Virus record (IMG/VR): IMGVR_UViG_3300035663_000005
Span: 22,728 to 86,727 of that record
Length of the DNA stretch: 64,000 nucleotides
Direction: 5' to 3' (one strand)
DNA from: a virus
The notes beneath the pieces were generated by a model. It was given only the letters and a program-made list of their open reading frames with translations, did not search any database and was not told the DNA's origin. Both the position numbers and the translations under genes were made by a program. Each line of letters begins with the position of its first letter. Positions within the stretch are counted from its first letter, which is position 1. Shown in pieces: positions 55,805-62,808 of the stretch.

Positions 55805-55832
55805 AGTATAGCGGGTTTTGGGTGAATTGCAA
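55805..55832 (-). promoter_or_regulatory. Sigma70-type promoter
   Basis: Reverse strand TTGCAA, 16-bp spacer, TATACT, ending 12 bp before the 55482-55793 gene. Confidence 0.7.
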
Positions 55833-55872
55833 GTGATGAACTGAAAAAATCCGCACTTTCTTTTTTTAAATT

Positions 55873-56196
55873 TCAGTCCTCACACTCAGGATCAGCATCC
55901 GTTTCAAGAAATCGCTCTGCGCCCGCAGGAGAAATTCCTGAAATCAAGGATTCGCATTCAAGGTTTTCGAGATACGGAAAGTAGTGAGAAATCGGAAACA
56001 GGGTGTTAGCCATGCTGCGCCAACTAACCCAATCCGCCGCTTCCACCGTAACCGTGAACGGCTTGCCGGTAACAGGGCAGGTGCGAGTAATGGCGTGTGG
56101 AATCTTGAATTGATGTGCGGCAGGCAGCATCTCCTTCTTATCCTTCAACTCTCGCTGTGCAGCACTGATTCTCTCTTTAATTTCTGCTTCCGTCAC
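55873..56196 (-). CDS. Small unknown protein with Cys-x-x-x-G-like element
   Basis: 107 aa. Helical start MTEAEIKERISAAQRELKDK, then ITRTCPVTGKPFTVTVEAAD (a CP-x-T-G-K turn resembling a zinc ribbon half) and SWRSMANTLFPISHYFPYLE; ends ETDADPECED. Follows the 56200 gene by 3 bp. Function unknown. Confidence 0.55.
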   Translation of the reverse strand: MTEAEIKERISAAQRELKDKKEMLPAAHQFKIPHAITRTCPVTGKPFTVTVEAADWVSWRSMANTLFPISHYFPYLENLECESLISGISPAGAERFLETDADPECED

Positions 56197-56199
56197 GCC

Positions 56200-56583
56200 T
56201 CAACCTTTCTGAGCCGCGGCCCAATTCAAGATTTCAAGCAGTTTCACCGGAGGACAGTTATCCTTCACGGTATCGCCTGATTCAAATTCCACAAGATCGT
56301 CTTGCGGATTAAAAATCGCCACTTCCACCGTGGCGAACACGGCGCGGTGCATATCACCGCCACCGTAACTTTCCTTTTCCTGTTGAAGTCCCTCGCAGTA
56401 AATGCCTGCTGGCGCGTCAAGGTGCGTGAGTCCACCAATCCAAGAAACCGACCAACCGTTCGGAAATCGAATCCGATTGCGATAAACGGTGCGAACCGCG
56501 CTCTCCGTGGCGCGGGCGGCGGTGGAGGAAAACATGCGTTCCACGCTGCATACGATATGAGGTTGTTCAGGAAGAGTTTTCAT
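56200..56583 (-). CDS. Unknown protein
   Basis: 127 aa. MKTLPEQPHIVCSVERMFSS, RNRIRFPNGWSVSWIGGLTH, YGGGDMHRAVFATVEVAIFN, VKLLEILNWAAAQKG. A beta-rich protein with an A-T-x-x-A-V-R motif. Preceded by the structured element at 56594-56661. Function unknown. Confidence 0.55.
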   Translation of the reverse strand: MKTLPEQPHIVCSVERMFSSTAARATESAVRTVYRNRIRFPNGWSVSWIGGLTHLDAPAGIYCEGLQQEKESYGGGDMHRAVFATVEVAIFNPQDDLVEFESGDTVKDNCPPVKLLEILNWAAAQKG

Positions 56584-56593
56584 GGTGTCCTTT

Positions 56594-56661
56594 CAGATGG
56601 GCCCTTGGGGGGGAGCGAGCCGAAGCCCGCTCCTAGCGGCGAACCGCTTGCCCCCAATCTG
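56594..56661 (-). ncRNA. Three-way-junction-like RNA element with two UUCG hairpins
   Basis: Reverse strand: outer stem CAGATTGGGGG with CCCCCAA...ATCTG (bulge GGGCCC), enclosing AGCGG-TTCG-CCGCT and the 8-bp GAGCGGGC-TTCG-GCTCGCTC. Both hairpins have UUCG tetraloops. It lies between the 56663 stop and the 56583 start, directly before a ribosome-binding site (AAAGGA). Could be a terminator/attenuator or a riboswitch-like leader. Confidence 0.65.
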
Positions 56662-56662
56662 A

Positions 56663-56917
56663 TTAGGCGATTTCCACAGTCACCTGAGCCGCGTCCATGC
56701 CGCTGCCCAGACGATCATTCCAACGCTTCATCACGATGGGCAGACCAGCATCCGTGGTCTTGTAGGTGTACGCCACCGAGTCGCCGATGTAGTCGATGCC
56801 AGCAGGCTTGATGTTCGTGCCGCACAGACGACGGCTGAACGCATCAAACTTGGTCTCAGTGCTGTTGTCGAACAGATCCACGGTCACGGTCACGAAATAC
56901 TTGTTGTTGTTACGCAT
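56663..56917 (-). CDS. Small unknown beta-rich protein
   Basis: 84 aa. MRNNNKYFVTVTVDLFDNST, AFSRRLCGTNIKPAGIDYIG, VAYTYKTTDAGLPIVMKRWN. Alternating beta strands, soluble. It follows the CobS-like gene by about 70 bp and precedes the UUCG element. Function unknown. Confidence 0.55.
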   Translation of the reverse strand: MRNNNKYFVTVTVDLFDNSTETKFDAFSRRLCGTNIKPAGIDYIGDSVAYTYKTTDAGLPIVMKRWNDRLGSGMDAAQVTVEIA

Positions 56918-56986
56918 AGTGAGAGTTTCCTTTCAAGAAACGAGTTGAAGTAAAAGTGAAAAGTTGGAAGCACACACTCCCAAAGA

Positions 56987-58264
56987 TCAGAACGGGCACT
57001 TGGTGCTAGGCGTGTTCGCAGCGGTGGCTTCCTGCGGAGCCCGACCGAGCGTATCGGTCTTCGGAGCGTTCGCAGGATCAATCTTCTGGAACAGAGACAG
57101 CATCGCCTCGCGGGTGATCTCGTCGTAGATGTTGATGCCGAGTTCCACCGCAAGGGTGCGCTCCCCGAGAATGCCGAGATTCTGAGCGATCTGCACCAAC
57201 CGTCGCGTGGTCATGGTTTCGTCCAGGCCGCCCTCGCGGTTCGTCTTGCGAATCATGCCCGCCCAATCCACGAGCAGCCCCGCGAATTCCGCGTCCTCCA
57301 CACCTGCTGCGATCATCGCCTTGTTCAGAATCTTCTTCTCCACGGCCGGCGACGGGTAATCCGCCACGAAGCACATGCCTGAGAGACGATCACGGAATGC
57401 CACATTCAAGGGATTCGCACCCACGAAGCGACCCGTATCATCGCCGTTGCCCTTGGTGTTCGCGGTTGCTCCCACATTGAAGCCAGCAGCAGGCTTCACC
57501 CACTGATTGATCTTCTTAAGGAACACCGGCTTGCCGTTGAGAACCTGCTGAAGGCACATCACCTTGCTCGTGGCCTGGTCGATCTCGTCGAGCACCAGGA
57601 AGCCGCCACGCATCATGGCGAGCGTGACAGGGCCGTAGATGAACTTGGTTTCCCCGTTCACCAACCGGAAGCCGCCGAGCAGATCGTCTTCGGTGGTTTC
57701 CGTGGTAATCTGCACCTCAAAGTATTCGCGCTTCAGATCCGCACAGGCCTGCTGATACGCATAGGTCTTGCCACAGCCCGAGGGACCAACCACATACGAG
57801 GGAGCCCATCGGGTCGAGCCGATGATACGCTTCACCGTATCGTAGTGGCCGTAAGCCACGAAGAGAGCATCCTTTTCAGGAATCGCGTTACCGCACTCTG
57901 CAATCGCGGCGAGCGAGAGAGTGGAGTCCACGAGAGGAGAACCCGTCGAAGCCGCCGTAGCGACCACCGGTGCGGCAGACTTGACGGGAGTGTTCAGGGT
58001 AGCCGTAGCCGCAGGACGCGACTTCGGCATCGCACTAGCGGAAGCCAGCGCAATCTTGTCGGCGGGAATGCGATACTTGCCGCGACCCGCACGGTATTCT
58101 GGATTGTTGGTGAGCCACGCCGGATTCGCCAGACCCGCCTTGCGAGCGGCATGCAGAACCTGTTCGCGGGTCACAACGGGCGAGCCGTTCGTGAGAGCGA
58201 GAGCGGCGTGAATGAAAGCGACCTGAGCGGTCGCACGATTGCCAAGGGTAGAAACGGTGGTCAT
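56987..58264 (-). CDS. CobS/MoxR-like AAA+ ATPase
   Basis: 425 aa. An N-terminal helical module (31-68, VTREQVLHAARKAGLANPAW to GKYRIP) and Ala/Pro-rich linker precede an AAA+ core: Walker A GPSGCGKT at 160-167, TEDDLLGGFRLVNGETKFIY, Walker B GGFLVLDEID, FNVGATANTKGNGDDTGRFV (sensor 1) and LNVAFRDRLSG. It belongs to the CobS/MoxR group, which works with VWA proteins as co-chaperones or remodellers. The CobT-like VWA protein follows 2.5 kb downstream with small genes between. In phages this pair is common in T4-like marine relatives. Confidence 0.85.
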   Translation of the reverse strand: MTTVSTLGNRATAQVAFIHAALALTNGSPVVTREQVLHAARKAGLANPAWLTNNPEYRAGRGKYRIPADKIALASASAMPKSRPAATATLNTPVKSAAPVVATAASTGSPLVDSTLSLAAIAECGNAIPEKDALFVAYGHYDTVKRIIGSTRWAPSYVVGPSGCGKTYAYQQACADLKREYFEVQITTETTEDDLLGGFRLVNGETKFIYGPVTLAMMRGGFLVLDEIDQATSKVMCLQQVLNGKPVFLKKINQWVKPAAGFNVGATANTKGNGDDTGRFVGANPLNVAFRDRLSGMCFVADYPSPAVEKKILNKAMIAAGVEDAEFAGLLVDWAGMIRKTNREGGLDETMTTRRLVQIAQNLGILGERTLAVELGINIYDEITREAMLSLFQKIDPANAPKTDTLGRAPQEATAANTPSTKCPF

Positions 58265-58271
58265 ATCCTTA

Positions 58272-58300
58272 ATTATAACCTAGAATCGGGGCCGATGCAA
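58272..58300 (-). promoter_or_regulatory. Sigma70-type promoter of the CobS-like gene
   Basis: Reverse strand TTGCAT, 17-bp spacer, TATAAT, ending 7 bp before ATG. Same layout as the promoter at 54446-54474; a GTCCGATAATA motif lies about 31 bp upstream of the -35. Confidence 0.75.
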
Positions 58301-58330
58301 GAGGGTTGGACGGAAATCGGGAAAGATTTT

Positions 58331-58382
58331 TATTATCGGACATCGGTTTTCCGCTGAAAAACGGGGGGTGCGTCCGATAATA
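58331..58382. repeat. 11-bp perfect inverted repeat TATTATCGGAC/GTCCGATAATA
   Basis: Arms at 58331-58341 and 58372-58382 with 30 bp between. Same 8-base core as at 42118, 42265 and 54532. Probable binding site or structured element upstream of the CobS-like promoter. Confidence 0.75.
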
Positions 58383-58747
58383 TTTGCGATGAATAAAGTT
58401 GAATAGTTATGCAAAAATATTCAGCGGTGAATTTAAAAAGACGCGATACACCGACCGCTAAGGTGAACACGAAAACACTCATTCCCCGCCGGTCCGCAAG
58501 TGGGGGGAAGTGGGGGATTGTGTAGTTATGTGTGATTAAAATAAAAAATCCTCCTGATATCGCTCAGGAGGAAAGCGGAAGCCGTTCGGGATAGGAGGCT
58601 TCAAACCCAGACCCGTTGACTCTTACACGGTGACAACGCAGATCGTTAGGGCTCCGGAACCCGGGAATACGATCACCCTTATCAGGGAAAGCGAGGATAA
58701 GGTGAACCTGTCTCGCTTGGCAACTTCCGTTGCACGAACCCTGTTAA
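58383..58747. other. Gene-poor stretch, unresolved coding
   Basis: 58383-58540 has no credible ORF (AT- and G-rich). 58573-58747 contains competing short frames: a plus frame from GTG 58630 and a reverse frame reading LINRVRATEVAKRDRF; neither has a ribosome-binding site. The terminator at 58539-58572 divides the two parts. Confidence 0.45.
58539..58572 (-). terminator. Rho-independent terminator
   Basis: Reverse strand TCCTCCTGA, loop GCGATA, TCAGGAGGA, then TTTTTATTTT. Downstream of the 58748-59149 unit. Confidence 0.8.
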
Positions 58748-59149
58748 TCAAGTCTCTCCCATCCAATCTCGGGCTGGCGGAAGATCAGGAGTTGGTGGCG
58801 TGGGAGATAACGGTTCCCATCCCTCGTTCACAAGATTCTCCCATACTTTTCTAGCCACCCGAATTCGCAGGGTGGTGGTGTGCCCGTATCCCAACTCCTG
58901 CTCACCCAAGGTGTCGAAAATTTTTAATTTCACACCGAGGGCAGCCCGATTTTCAAGTTCCACCCATATATGATCCTCTCCCTGAGGCTCCACAAACGAG
59001 GGAGGAGGAAAAGGAAAAGGAGGAGGCAAGGCAGGCGGCACTCGAAAGCATAGGCGAGAACCATCACCGCCGCGTTGCGGATTTCTCCATAAGGTGTATA
59101 TCTGTGAAGACTTCACGGGAACAAGTATACCACAACTTGTAGCAAACAC
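58748..59149 (-). CDS. Unknown protein, Pro-rich with AR-x-x-W motif
   Basis: 133 aa as the longest frame; the start is uncertain because no ribosome-binding site is visible. Pro/Phe-rich middle (PPALPPPFPFPPPSFVEPQG), then LENRAALGVKLKIFDTLGEQ and RVARKVWENLVNEGWEPLSP, a relative of the ENAR..W..LV..G helix in 39-40 kb genes. Ends Pro-rich. Function unknown. Confidence 0.45.
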   Translation of the reverse strand: MFATSCGILVPVKSSQIYTLWRNPQRGGDGSRLCFRVPPALPPPFPFPPPSFVEPQGEDHIWVELENRAALGVKLKIFDTLGEQELGYGHTTTLRIRVARKVWENLVNEGWEPLSPTPPTPDLPPARDWMGET

Positions 59150-59167
59150 AAGAAAAAAATAAATCTT

Positions 59168-59782
59168 TTACTGAATTTCCGCTCCAACATTAACATCCTG
59201 CACACAATTCAACACACACTCTTGATATTGATTTCTAGCCGTGTTAAAGCAGTCATTCATATATTTAAAAATTTTATCTTTGAATTCTGTATCGCATTCG
59301 CATCCGTTAGGAGGGCAATTTCCTCCTATATCTTTAGCACACATTCCGCAAGGGCCTATGCAGGCAGCAAAATCTCGTTTCCAAGCGTCGTTACAAGCGG
59401 TAGGCTTTATTGGACTTGTTCGGTTTCTGAAATATCGCAGAAATTCATTTTCTCTGCAAATGGTATAGTTATCGGCAGCGATCTGTAAACAACCCTGAAC
59501 CTCAGAAAATCTATCCGATATGCCGGTATTAAGGCATCCACTTCTTTCTAAAAATCCTTCCCAAGCCTCATCATCGCCGCCCACAGTTTGTTGCACTCCT
59601 CTTCGATAACAAGTAGCAAAAAGTCCTTGCCATCTTTTAAAACATCCTTCTTGGCATGTATCCAGTATTGAAGGAATTAGTCCTCTAGCATTAGGTGTAA
59701 CTTTTGAAAGCAAGTATTGATATTTGTCAAACGCATACTCTGGTTCTTCGTTCGAGAATTCTTGTGAAAAATTTGAATTCAT
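59168..59782 (-). CDS. Cys-rich probable virion protein
   Basis: 204 aa with at least sixteen Cys (LDTCQEGCFKRWQGLFATCY, CIGPCGMCAKDIGGNCPPNG, CECDTEFKDKIFKYMNDCFN). No signal peptide. Cys pairs spaced as in the proteins at 50374, 59917 and 62809, suggesting one family of disulfide-rich or metal-binding virion proteins. Start overlaps a small upstream gene (ATGA). Function unknown. Confidence 0.6.
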   Translation of the reverse strand: MNSNFSQEFSNEEPEYAFDKYQYLLSKVTPNARGLIPSILDTCQEGCFKRWQGLFATCYRRGVQQTVGGDDEAWEGFLERSGCLNTGISDRFSEVQGCLQIAADNYTICRENEFLRYFRNRTSPIKPTACNDAWKRDFAACIGPCGMCAKDIGGNCPPNGCECDTEFKDKIFKYMNDCFNTARNQYQECVLNCVQDVNVGAEIQ

Positions 59783-59880
59783 TTGAGTTCTTTTCCTTTT
59801 AAGTTAAACGCAAATTTCCAAGCAAAATATCCAACCGTGAAAACCACAACACACACAGAAATACTAGTTAAAACATACAT
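59779..59880 (-). CDS. Tiny single-pass membrane peptide
   Basis: 33 aa: MYVLTSISVCVVVFTVGYFA, WKFAFNLKGKELK. One hydrophobic segment and a short basic tail. Stop overlaps the next start as ATGA. No clear ribosome-binding site, so this may be chance, but the coupling is suggestive. Confidence 0.4.
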   Translation of the reverse strand: MYVLTSISVCVVVFTVGYFAWKFAFNLKGKELK

Positions 59881-59916
59881 GTTTAATTTTTTAATTTTAA
59901 AAAGTTGGTTGAGTCA

Positions 59917-61029
59917 CTATTCGCCCGCGCCACCTGACGGGTTTGGTTGAGGTTTTGCAGGATTTCCTGGATTATTAGGTTGTGTTGGACTAACAGGTAA
60001 GGGAGGAAGTGCTTCTCCGAAAGGCGGATTTCGGAGTTTGTCTAGTAATTCTCTCAAGAAGTTGGGATTTGTTTGCAACATTCCATCAATCCATCGTTTA
60101 ATTGCTTCCGCTCCACGATGGTAGTATCCGATTCTACCAAGAGCATCAAATATTATTCTTTTTAATACATCGTTACTTTGTTCATAGAGAAGAGCAATAA
60201 AGCATCTTTTTGGTTGCGGTGAGTTCATGCAGGCTCTTACTCTAGCCTCGTTTAATCCCGACTGTATAAAAATTGATATAGGAATCAGAATTTGATCTGC
60301 TGCATCAAGACTCTTCTTCAAATCTTGAAGTATAAGTTCTAAAATTTTAGTTAAACATCCAACCCAACCTGAATCGTATGGAATAGCACTCTTTCCTGGT
60401 GGCGGTGGAGGGGGTCTATAATTGGGCCCGCAGCGATACGCATGAAGTAAACAGTCTGGACATTTTAACTCTCCGCTTTGCGGAAATGGTGGTGCTGTAG
60501 GGCTAGGAGGATTTGGCCATTTACTACCGCTTGGAGGCATTGAGCAATCAAGCATCACTTTATCGGGGTCGATGGGCCTTGACCAAACTTTTTTCATCTC
60601 TTCACATAACGATTTTAGCATCTCTTCATCAGTAAGCGGCTTCGGAACAACAAATTCTGTAATTGTATTTTTCCTTGAAGATGCTTCTGCCAAATCCAAC
60701 ATTATGTCTTTCGGAACTATTGGATCCACATAATATTGACTTCTTGTGGTAGGAATATACTTAATAATTGCTGTGCCTCTTAAAATTTCATCCTCGGTCA
60801 TAGCAATCGTTTGGCTGATGGGAGCCATACACCGCTCTAATTCTTCTTGAGTCTTTTTTGCTCTATCAAGTATATCCTTACAATTTTTATCATCTGCGGG
60901 TTTTTTTAAGCAGCACAAGCATATTTCAGGATTTGATGGCTCACAACAATTATACACATACAACAAGTTTTTAACTTGTCTGCGTAACGGCTCACAGTCG
61001 TTTTGACGAAGAGAAAAAAATGAGGGCAT
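59917..61029 (-). CDS. Cys/Pro-rich probable virion protein
   Basis: 370 aa. Cys cluster near the start (NCCEPSNPEICLCCLKKPAD), Pro-rich linkers (PSPTAPPFPQSGELKCPDCL, NYRPPPPPPGKSAIPYD) and a C-terminal PVSPTQPNNPGNPAKPQPNP. Helical body with Cys pairs. Probably structural. A CTAAATAC box about 25 bp upstream suggests late expression. Confidence 0.6.
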   Translation of the reverse strand: MPSFFSLRQNDCEPLRRQVKNLLYVYNCCEPSNPEICLCCLKKPADDKNCKDILDRAKKTQEELERCMAPISQTIAMTEDEILRGTAIIKYIPTTRSQYYVDPIVPKDIMLDLAEASSRKNTITEFVVPKPLTDEEMLKSLCEEMKKVWSRPIDPDKVMLDCSMPPSGSKWPNPPSPTAPPFPQSGELKCPDCLLHAYRCGPNYRPPPPPPGKSAIPYDSGWVGCLTKILELILQDLKKSLDAADQILIPISIFIQSGLNEARVRACMNSPQPKRCFIALLYEQSNDVLKRIIFDALGRIGYYHRGAEAIKRWIDGMLQTNPNFLRELLDKLRNPPFGEALPPLPVSPTQPNNPGNPAKPQPNPSGGAGE

Positions 61030-61079
61030 ATAAGAATTCCTAAAAATACATTTGTATTTAGGTATTTAATGCTTTTAAA

Positions 61080-61682
61080 CTATTCTGTTGTGTTTACAGC
61101 ATTGATGAATTGCTCTTGTAGTACAGGAGTTTGTTTAACAATATAAAATATCACTCCTGTTTCAGGTTCATCAATCGTTGTCAGTTTTTCTGTTTCATAC
61201 ACCGCATATCCGTTCTCATGTATTTCAGACTTAAATCTTTTTAAAGCAGAACGATATAAGTTTATTCTAGAAGGTTTCCCTGAATTTTTACGATAATATG
61301 CGTGAAATAAAATCACATCCGGACTAGCAATTTCTTTAAAACTTCTAAACACAACCACCATAGTTGCTAAAATTTTAGAAACCATGTGCTTTACCTGAAG
61401 TTTTGGGGGCGAAACATTTAAATCTCTATAGTGTTTTTCGTAAGATTCAAGCAGAGCAGGAGAATATGTTTCTGTTTCCGATTTAATCATTTCCCATTCT
61501 CCATCTATAAAATAAGAAATTAAATATTCGGAATATCGAAGTTCATTTTCATTTTTTACGGCAACACATCGAAATTTTCTTTTTCTGTTTGTTTCCGTTT
61601 CTAAAAATTTTGCTCTCCACTCGATTTGAGATAAATCGCTATCAGCAACAACACTCAAATTTTCAAACGGAGAATTAAACAT
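61080..61682 (-). CDS. Unknown protein
   Basis: 200 aa. MFNSPFENLSVVADSDLSQI, RYSEYLISYFIDGEWEMIKS, VVVFRSFKEIASPDVILFHA, GVIFYIVKQTPVLQEQFINA. AT-rich and soluble, mixed alpha/beta. Function unknown. Confidence 0.55.
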   Translation of the reverse strand: MFNSPFENLSVVADSDLSQIEWRAKFLETETNRKRKFRCVAVKNENELRYSEYLISYFIDGEWEMIKSETETYSPALLESYEKHYRDLNVSPPKLQVKHMVSKILATMVVVFRSFKEIASPDVILFHAYYRKNSGKPSRINLYRSALKRFKSEIHENGYAVYETEKLTTIDEPETGVIFYIVKQTPVLQEQFINAVNTTE

Positions 61683-61701
61683 TTTAATTTTCTTACAATT
61701 T

Positions 61702-61767
61702 TTAGTTGCTAATAAGTTTGAAAAGGGTTTTCATGTTCCATGCCCACGGAACTTTAAATGAGTGGTT
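61702..61767 (-). pseudogene. Vestigial C-terminus of a receiver-domain gene copy
   Basis: Out of frame with the end of the 61754-62227 gene, the reverse strand reads NHSFKVPWAWNMKTLFKLIS then N and stop. This matches the last 21 residues of the receiver-domain protein at 62236-62634 (NHTFKVPWAWTMKNLFKLIS, N, stop). A remnant of duplication or of a frameshifted longer gene. Confidence 0.6.
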
Positions 61768-62227
61768 TGTTGTTTTTATTTGACTTTTCCCAAAGTTTCC
61801 AAACCATCTCCGGATTTTTTTGCACTTGAAGTTTTACATGAGTTTCCATTTGCTTTAGCCAGTCTTCACTCGGAGCATCCGAAAATTGAATTCCCTCATT
61901 TTCCATCCATTCTCCTCCTGTAGAATCCAAAGTTTTCCATCTACTTCTTTCAGGATTATTCGGATCAAGAAAACTACTAGCCCTAAGAATAGAAAACCTG
62001 GTTGCCTGATAAAGGTTCTGCACACCGTCACAAAAATCTGAGTAATCCAAAAAACTTACAAATTCAAATGAGTCTAATGGTAAAATCAAATCTGTGTAGT
62101 CTACTGGAATTTCATCAATATAATAAACTTTACAGACCTTCATCTTTTGATTTTCTAGAAAAATTTCAACATTCCAGTCATCCAAAATTATTCGACAATT
62201 GTGAGTCACTTTATTTGCATTGCTCAT
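61754..62227 (-). CDS. Unknown protein, possibly frameshifted at its end
   Basis: 157 aa. MSNANKVTHNCRIILDDWNV, CKVYYIDEIPVDYTDLILPL, FCDGVQNLYQATRFSILRAS, WLKQMETHVKLQVQKNPEMV. The frame ends NNKPLI inside a segment that in another frame encodes the C-terminus of the neighbouring receiver-type gene, so a frameshift may have shortened it. It is 8 bp downstream of the receiver gene. Confidence 0.55.
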   Translation of the reverse strand: MSNANKVTHNCRIILDDWNVEIFLENQKMKVCKVYYIDEIPVDYTDLILPLDSFEFVSFLDYSDFCDGVQNLYQATRFSILRASSFLDPNNPERSRWKTLDSTGGEWMENEGIQFSDAPSEDWLKQMETHVKLQVQKNPEMVWKLWEKSNKNNKPLI

Positions 62228-62235
62228 GTTATTCC

Positions 62236-62634
62236 TTAATTGCTAATAAGTTTAAAAAGATTTTTCATCGTCCAAGCCCACGGAACCTTGAATGTATGAT
62301 TTTGAGTTCGAGCAAACAAAGAAAGAATATCTTGTGCTCCAACAGGATTTGCAGAATGCACAACAAGAAGAGTGGAGTCTAAAACACCACCATCATCAAT
62401 TTGCTGACGAACCGCTCGGGCAAATGGCAGCGAAGTGGCATACTCACCACCAGGCCCCTCACCCAAATCGTGATCGAAGCAAATCACATCATAATGATTG
62501 TTCATTAGCAAATCAAAAGCCTCTGCACAAGTATAGGCAGAGTCTACCCGACAATCTGAATTGTTTCGAATGAATGCGGCGTGACGATCAACATCGTCAT
62601 CAAGAACCAACACAATAATAGGGTGTGTATCCAT
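62236..62634 (-). CDS. Receiver-domain protein (cyclic-phosphate-processing receiver type)
   Basis: 132 aa. VLVLDDDVDRHAAFIRNNSD, YDVICFDHDLGEGPGGEYAT, LVVHSANPVGAQDIL. The triple-Asp start, DHDLG in place of the phosphorylated D-x-x site and HSANPxGA match the receiver-like family annotated as cyclic-phosphate-processing receiver domains, rather than classic two-component receivers. Might handle 2',3'-cyclic phosphate RNA ends, e.g. in tRNA repair. Has its own promoter. Named by motif pattern only. Confidence 0.7.
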   Translation of the reverse strand: MDTHPIIVLVLDDDVDRHAAFIRNNSDCRVDSAYTCAEAFDLLMNNHYDVICFDHDLGEGPGGEYATSLPFARAVRQQIDDGGVLDSTLLVVHSANPVGAQDILSLFARTQNHTFKVPWAWTMKNLFKLISN

Positions 62635-62640
62635 ATCAAA

Positions 62641-62668
62641 ATTATATCACATTTCCTAAAAAAGTCAA
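62641..62668 (-). promoter_or_regulatory. Sigma70-type promoter of the receiver gene
   Basis: Reverse strand TTGACT, 16-bp spacer, TATAAT, ending 7 bp before ATG. Confidence 0.75.
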
Positions 62669-62720
62669 CTCATTTCACAAAAATTAAAATAAATAGTATT
62701 AGACATACAGGAGGTTTTGT

Positions 62721-62801
62721 ATGCGTAAATTTCAAAAAATATTGGTTTGTGCTTGTTCTTTTTTAATTGGCGTAGTTATAGCCAGACTTTTGGGATTTTA
62801 A
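62721..62801 (+). CDS. Tiny plus-strand membrane peptide
   Basis: 26 aa (MRKFQKILVCACSFLIGVVI, ARLLGF) with a strong AGGAGG seven bases before ATG and an AATAAATAG late-like box about 30 bp further upstream. Single transmembrane helix with basic start. It sits in the divergent gap between the receiver gene and a Cys-rich gene. Confidence 0.5.
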   Translation: MRKFQKILVCACSFLIGVVIARLLGF

Positions 62802-62808
62802 ATTAAAA

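Noticed and set aside
52072-58264. Cobalamin biosynthesis (cobaltochelatase)
   Set aside because: CobS- and CobT-like proteins are present but no CobN and no other B12 gene, so a general MoxR-VWA role fits better.
58630-58854. Plus-strand ORF from GTG
   Set aside because: No ribosome-binding site, antisense to the 58748-59149 gene, and competing frames are equally open.
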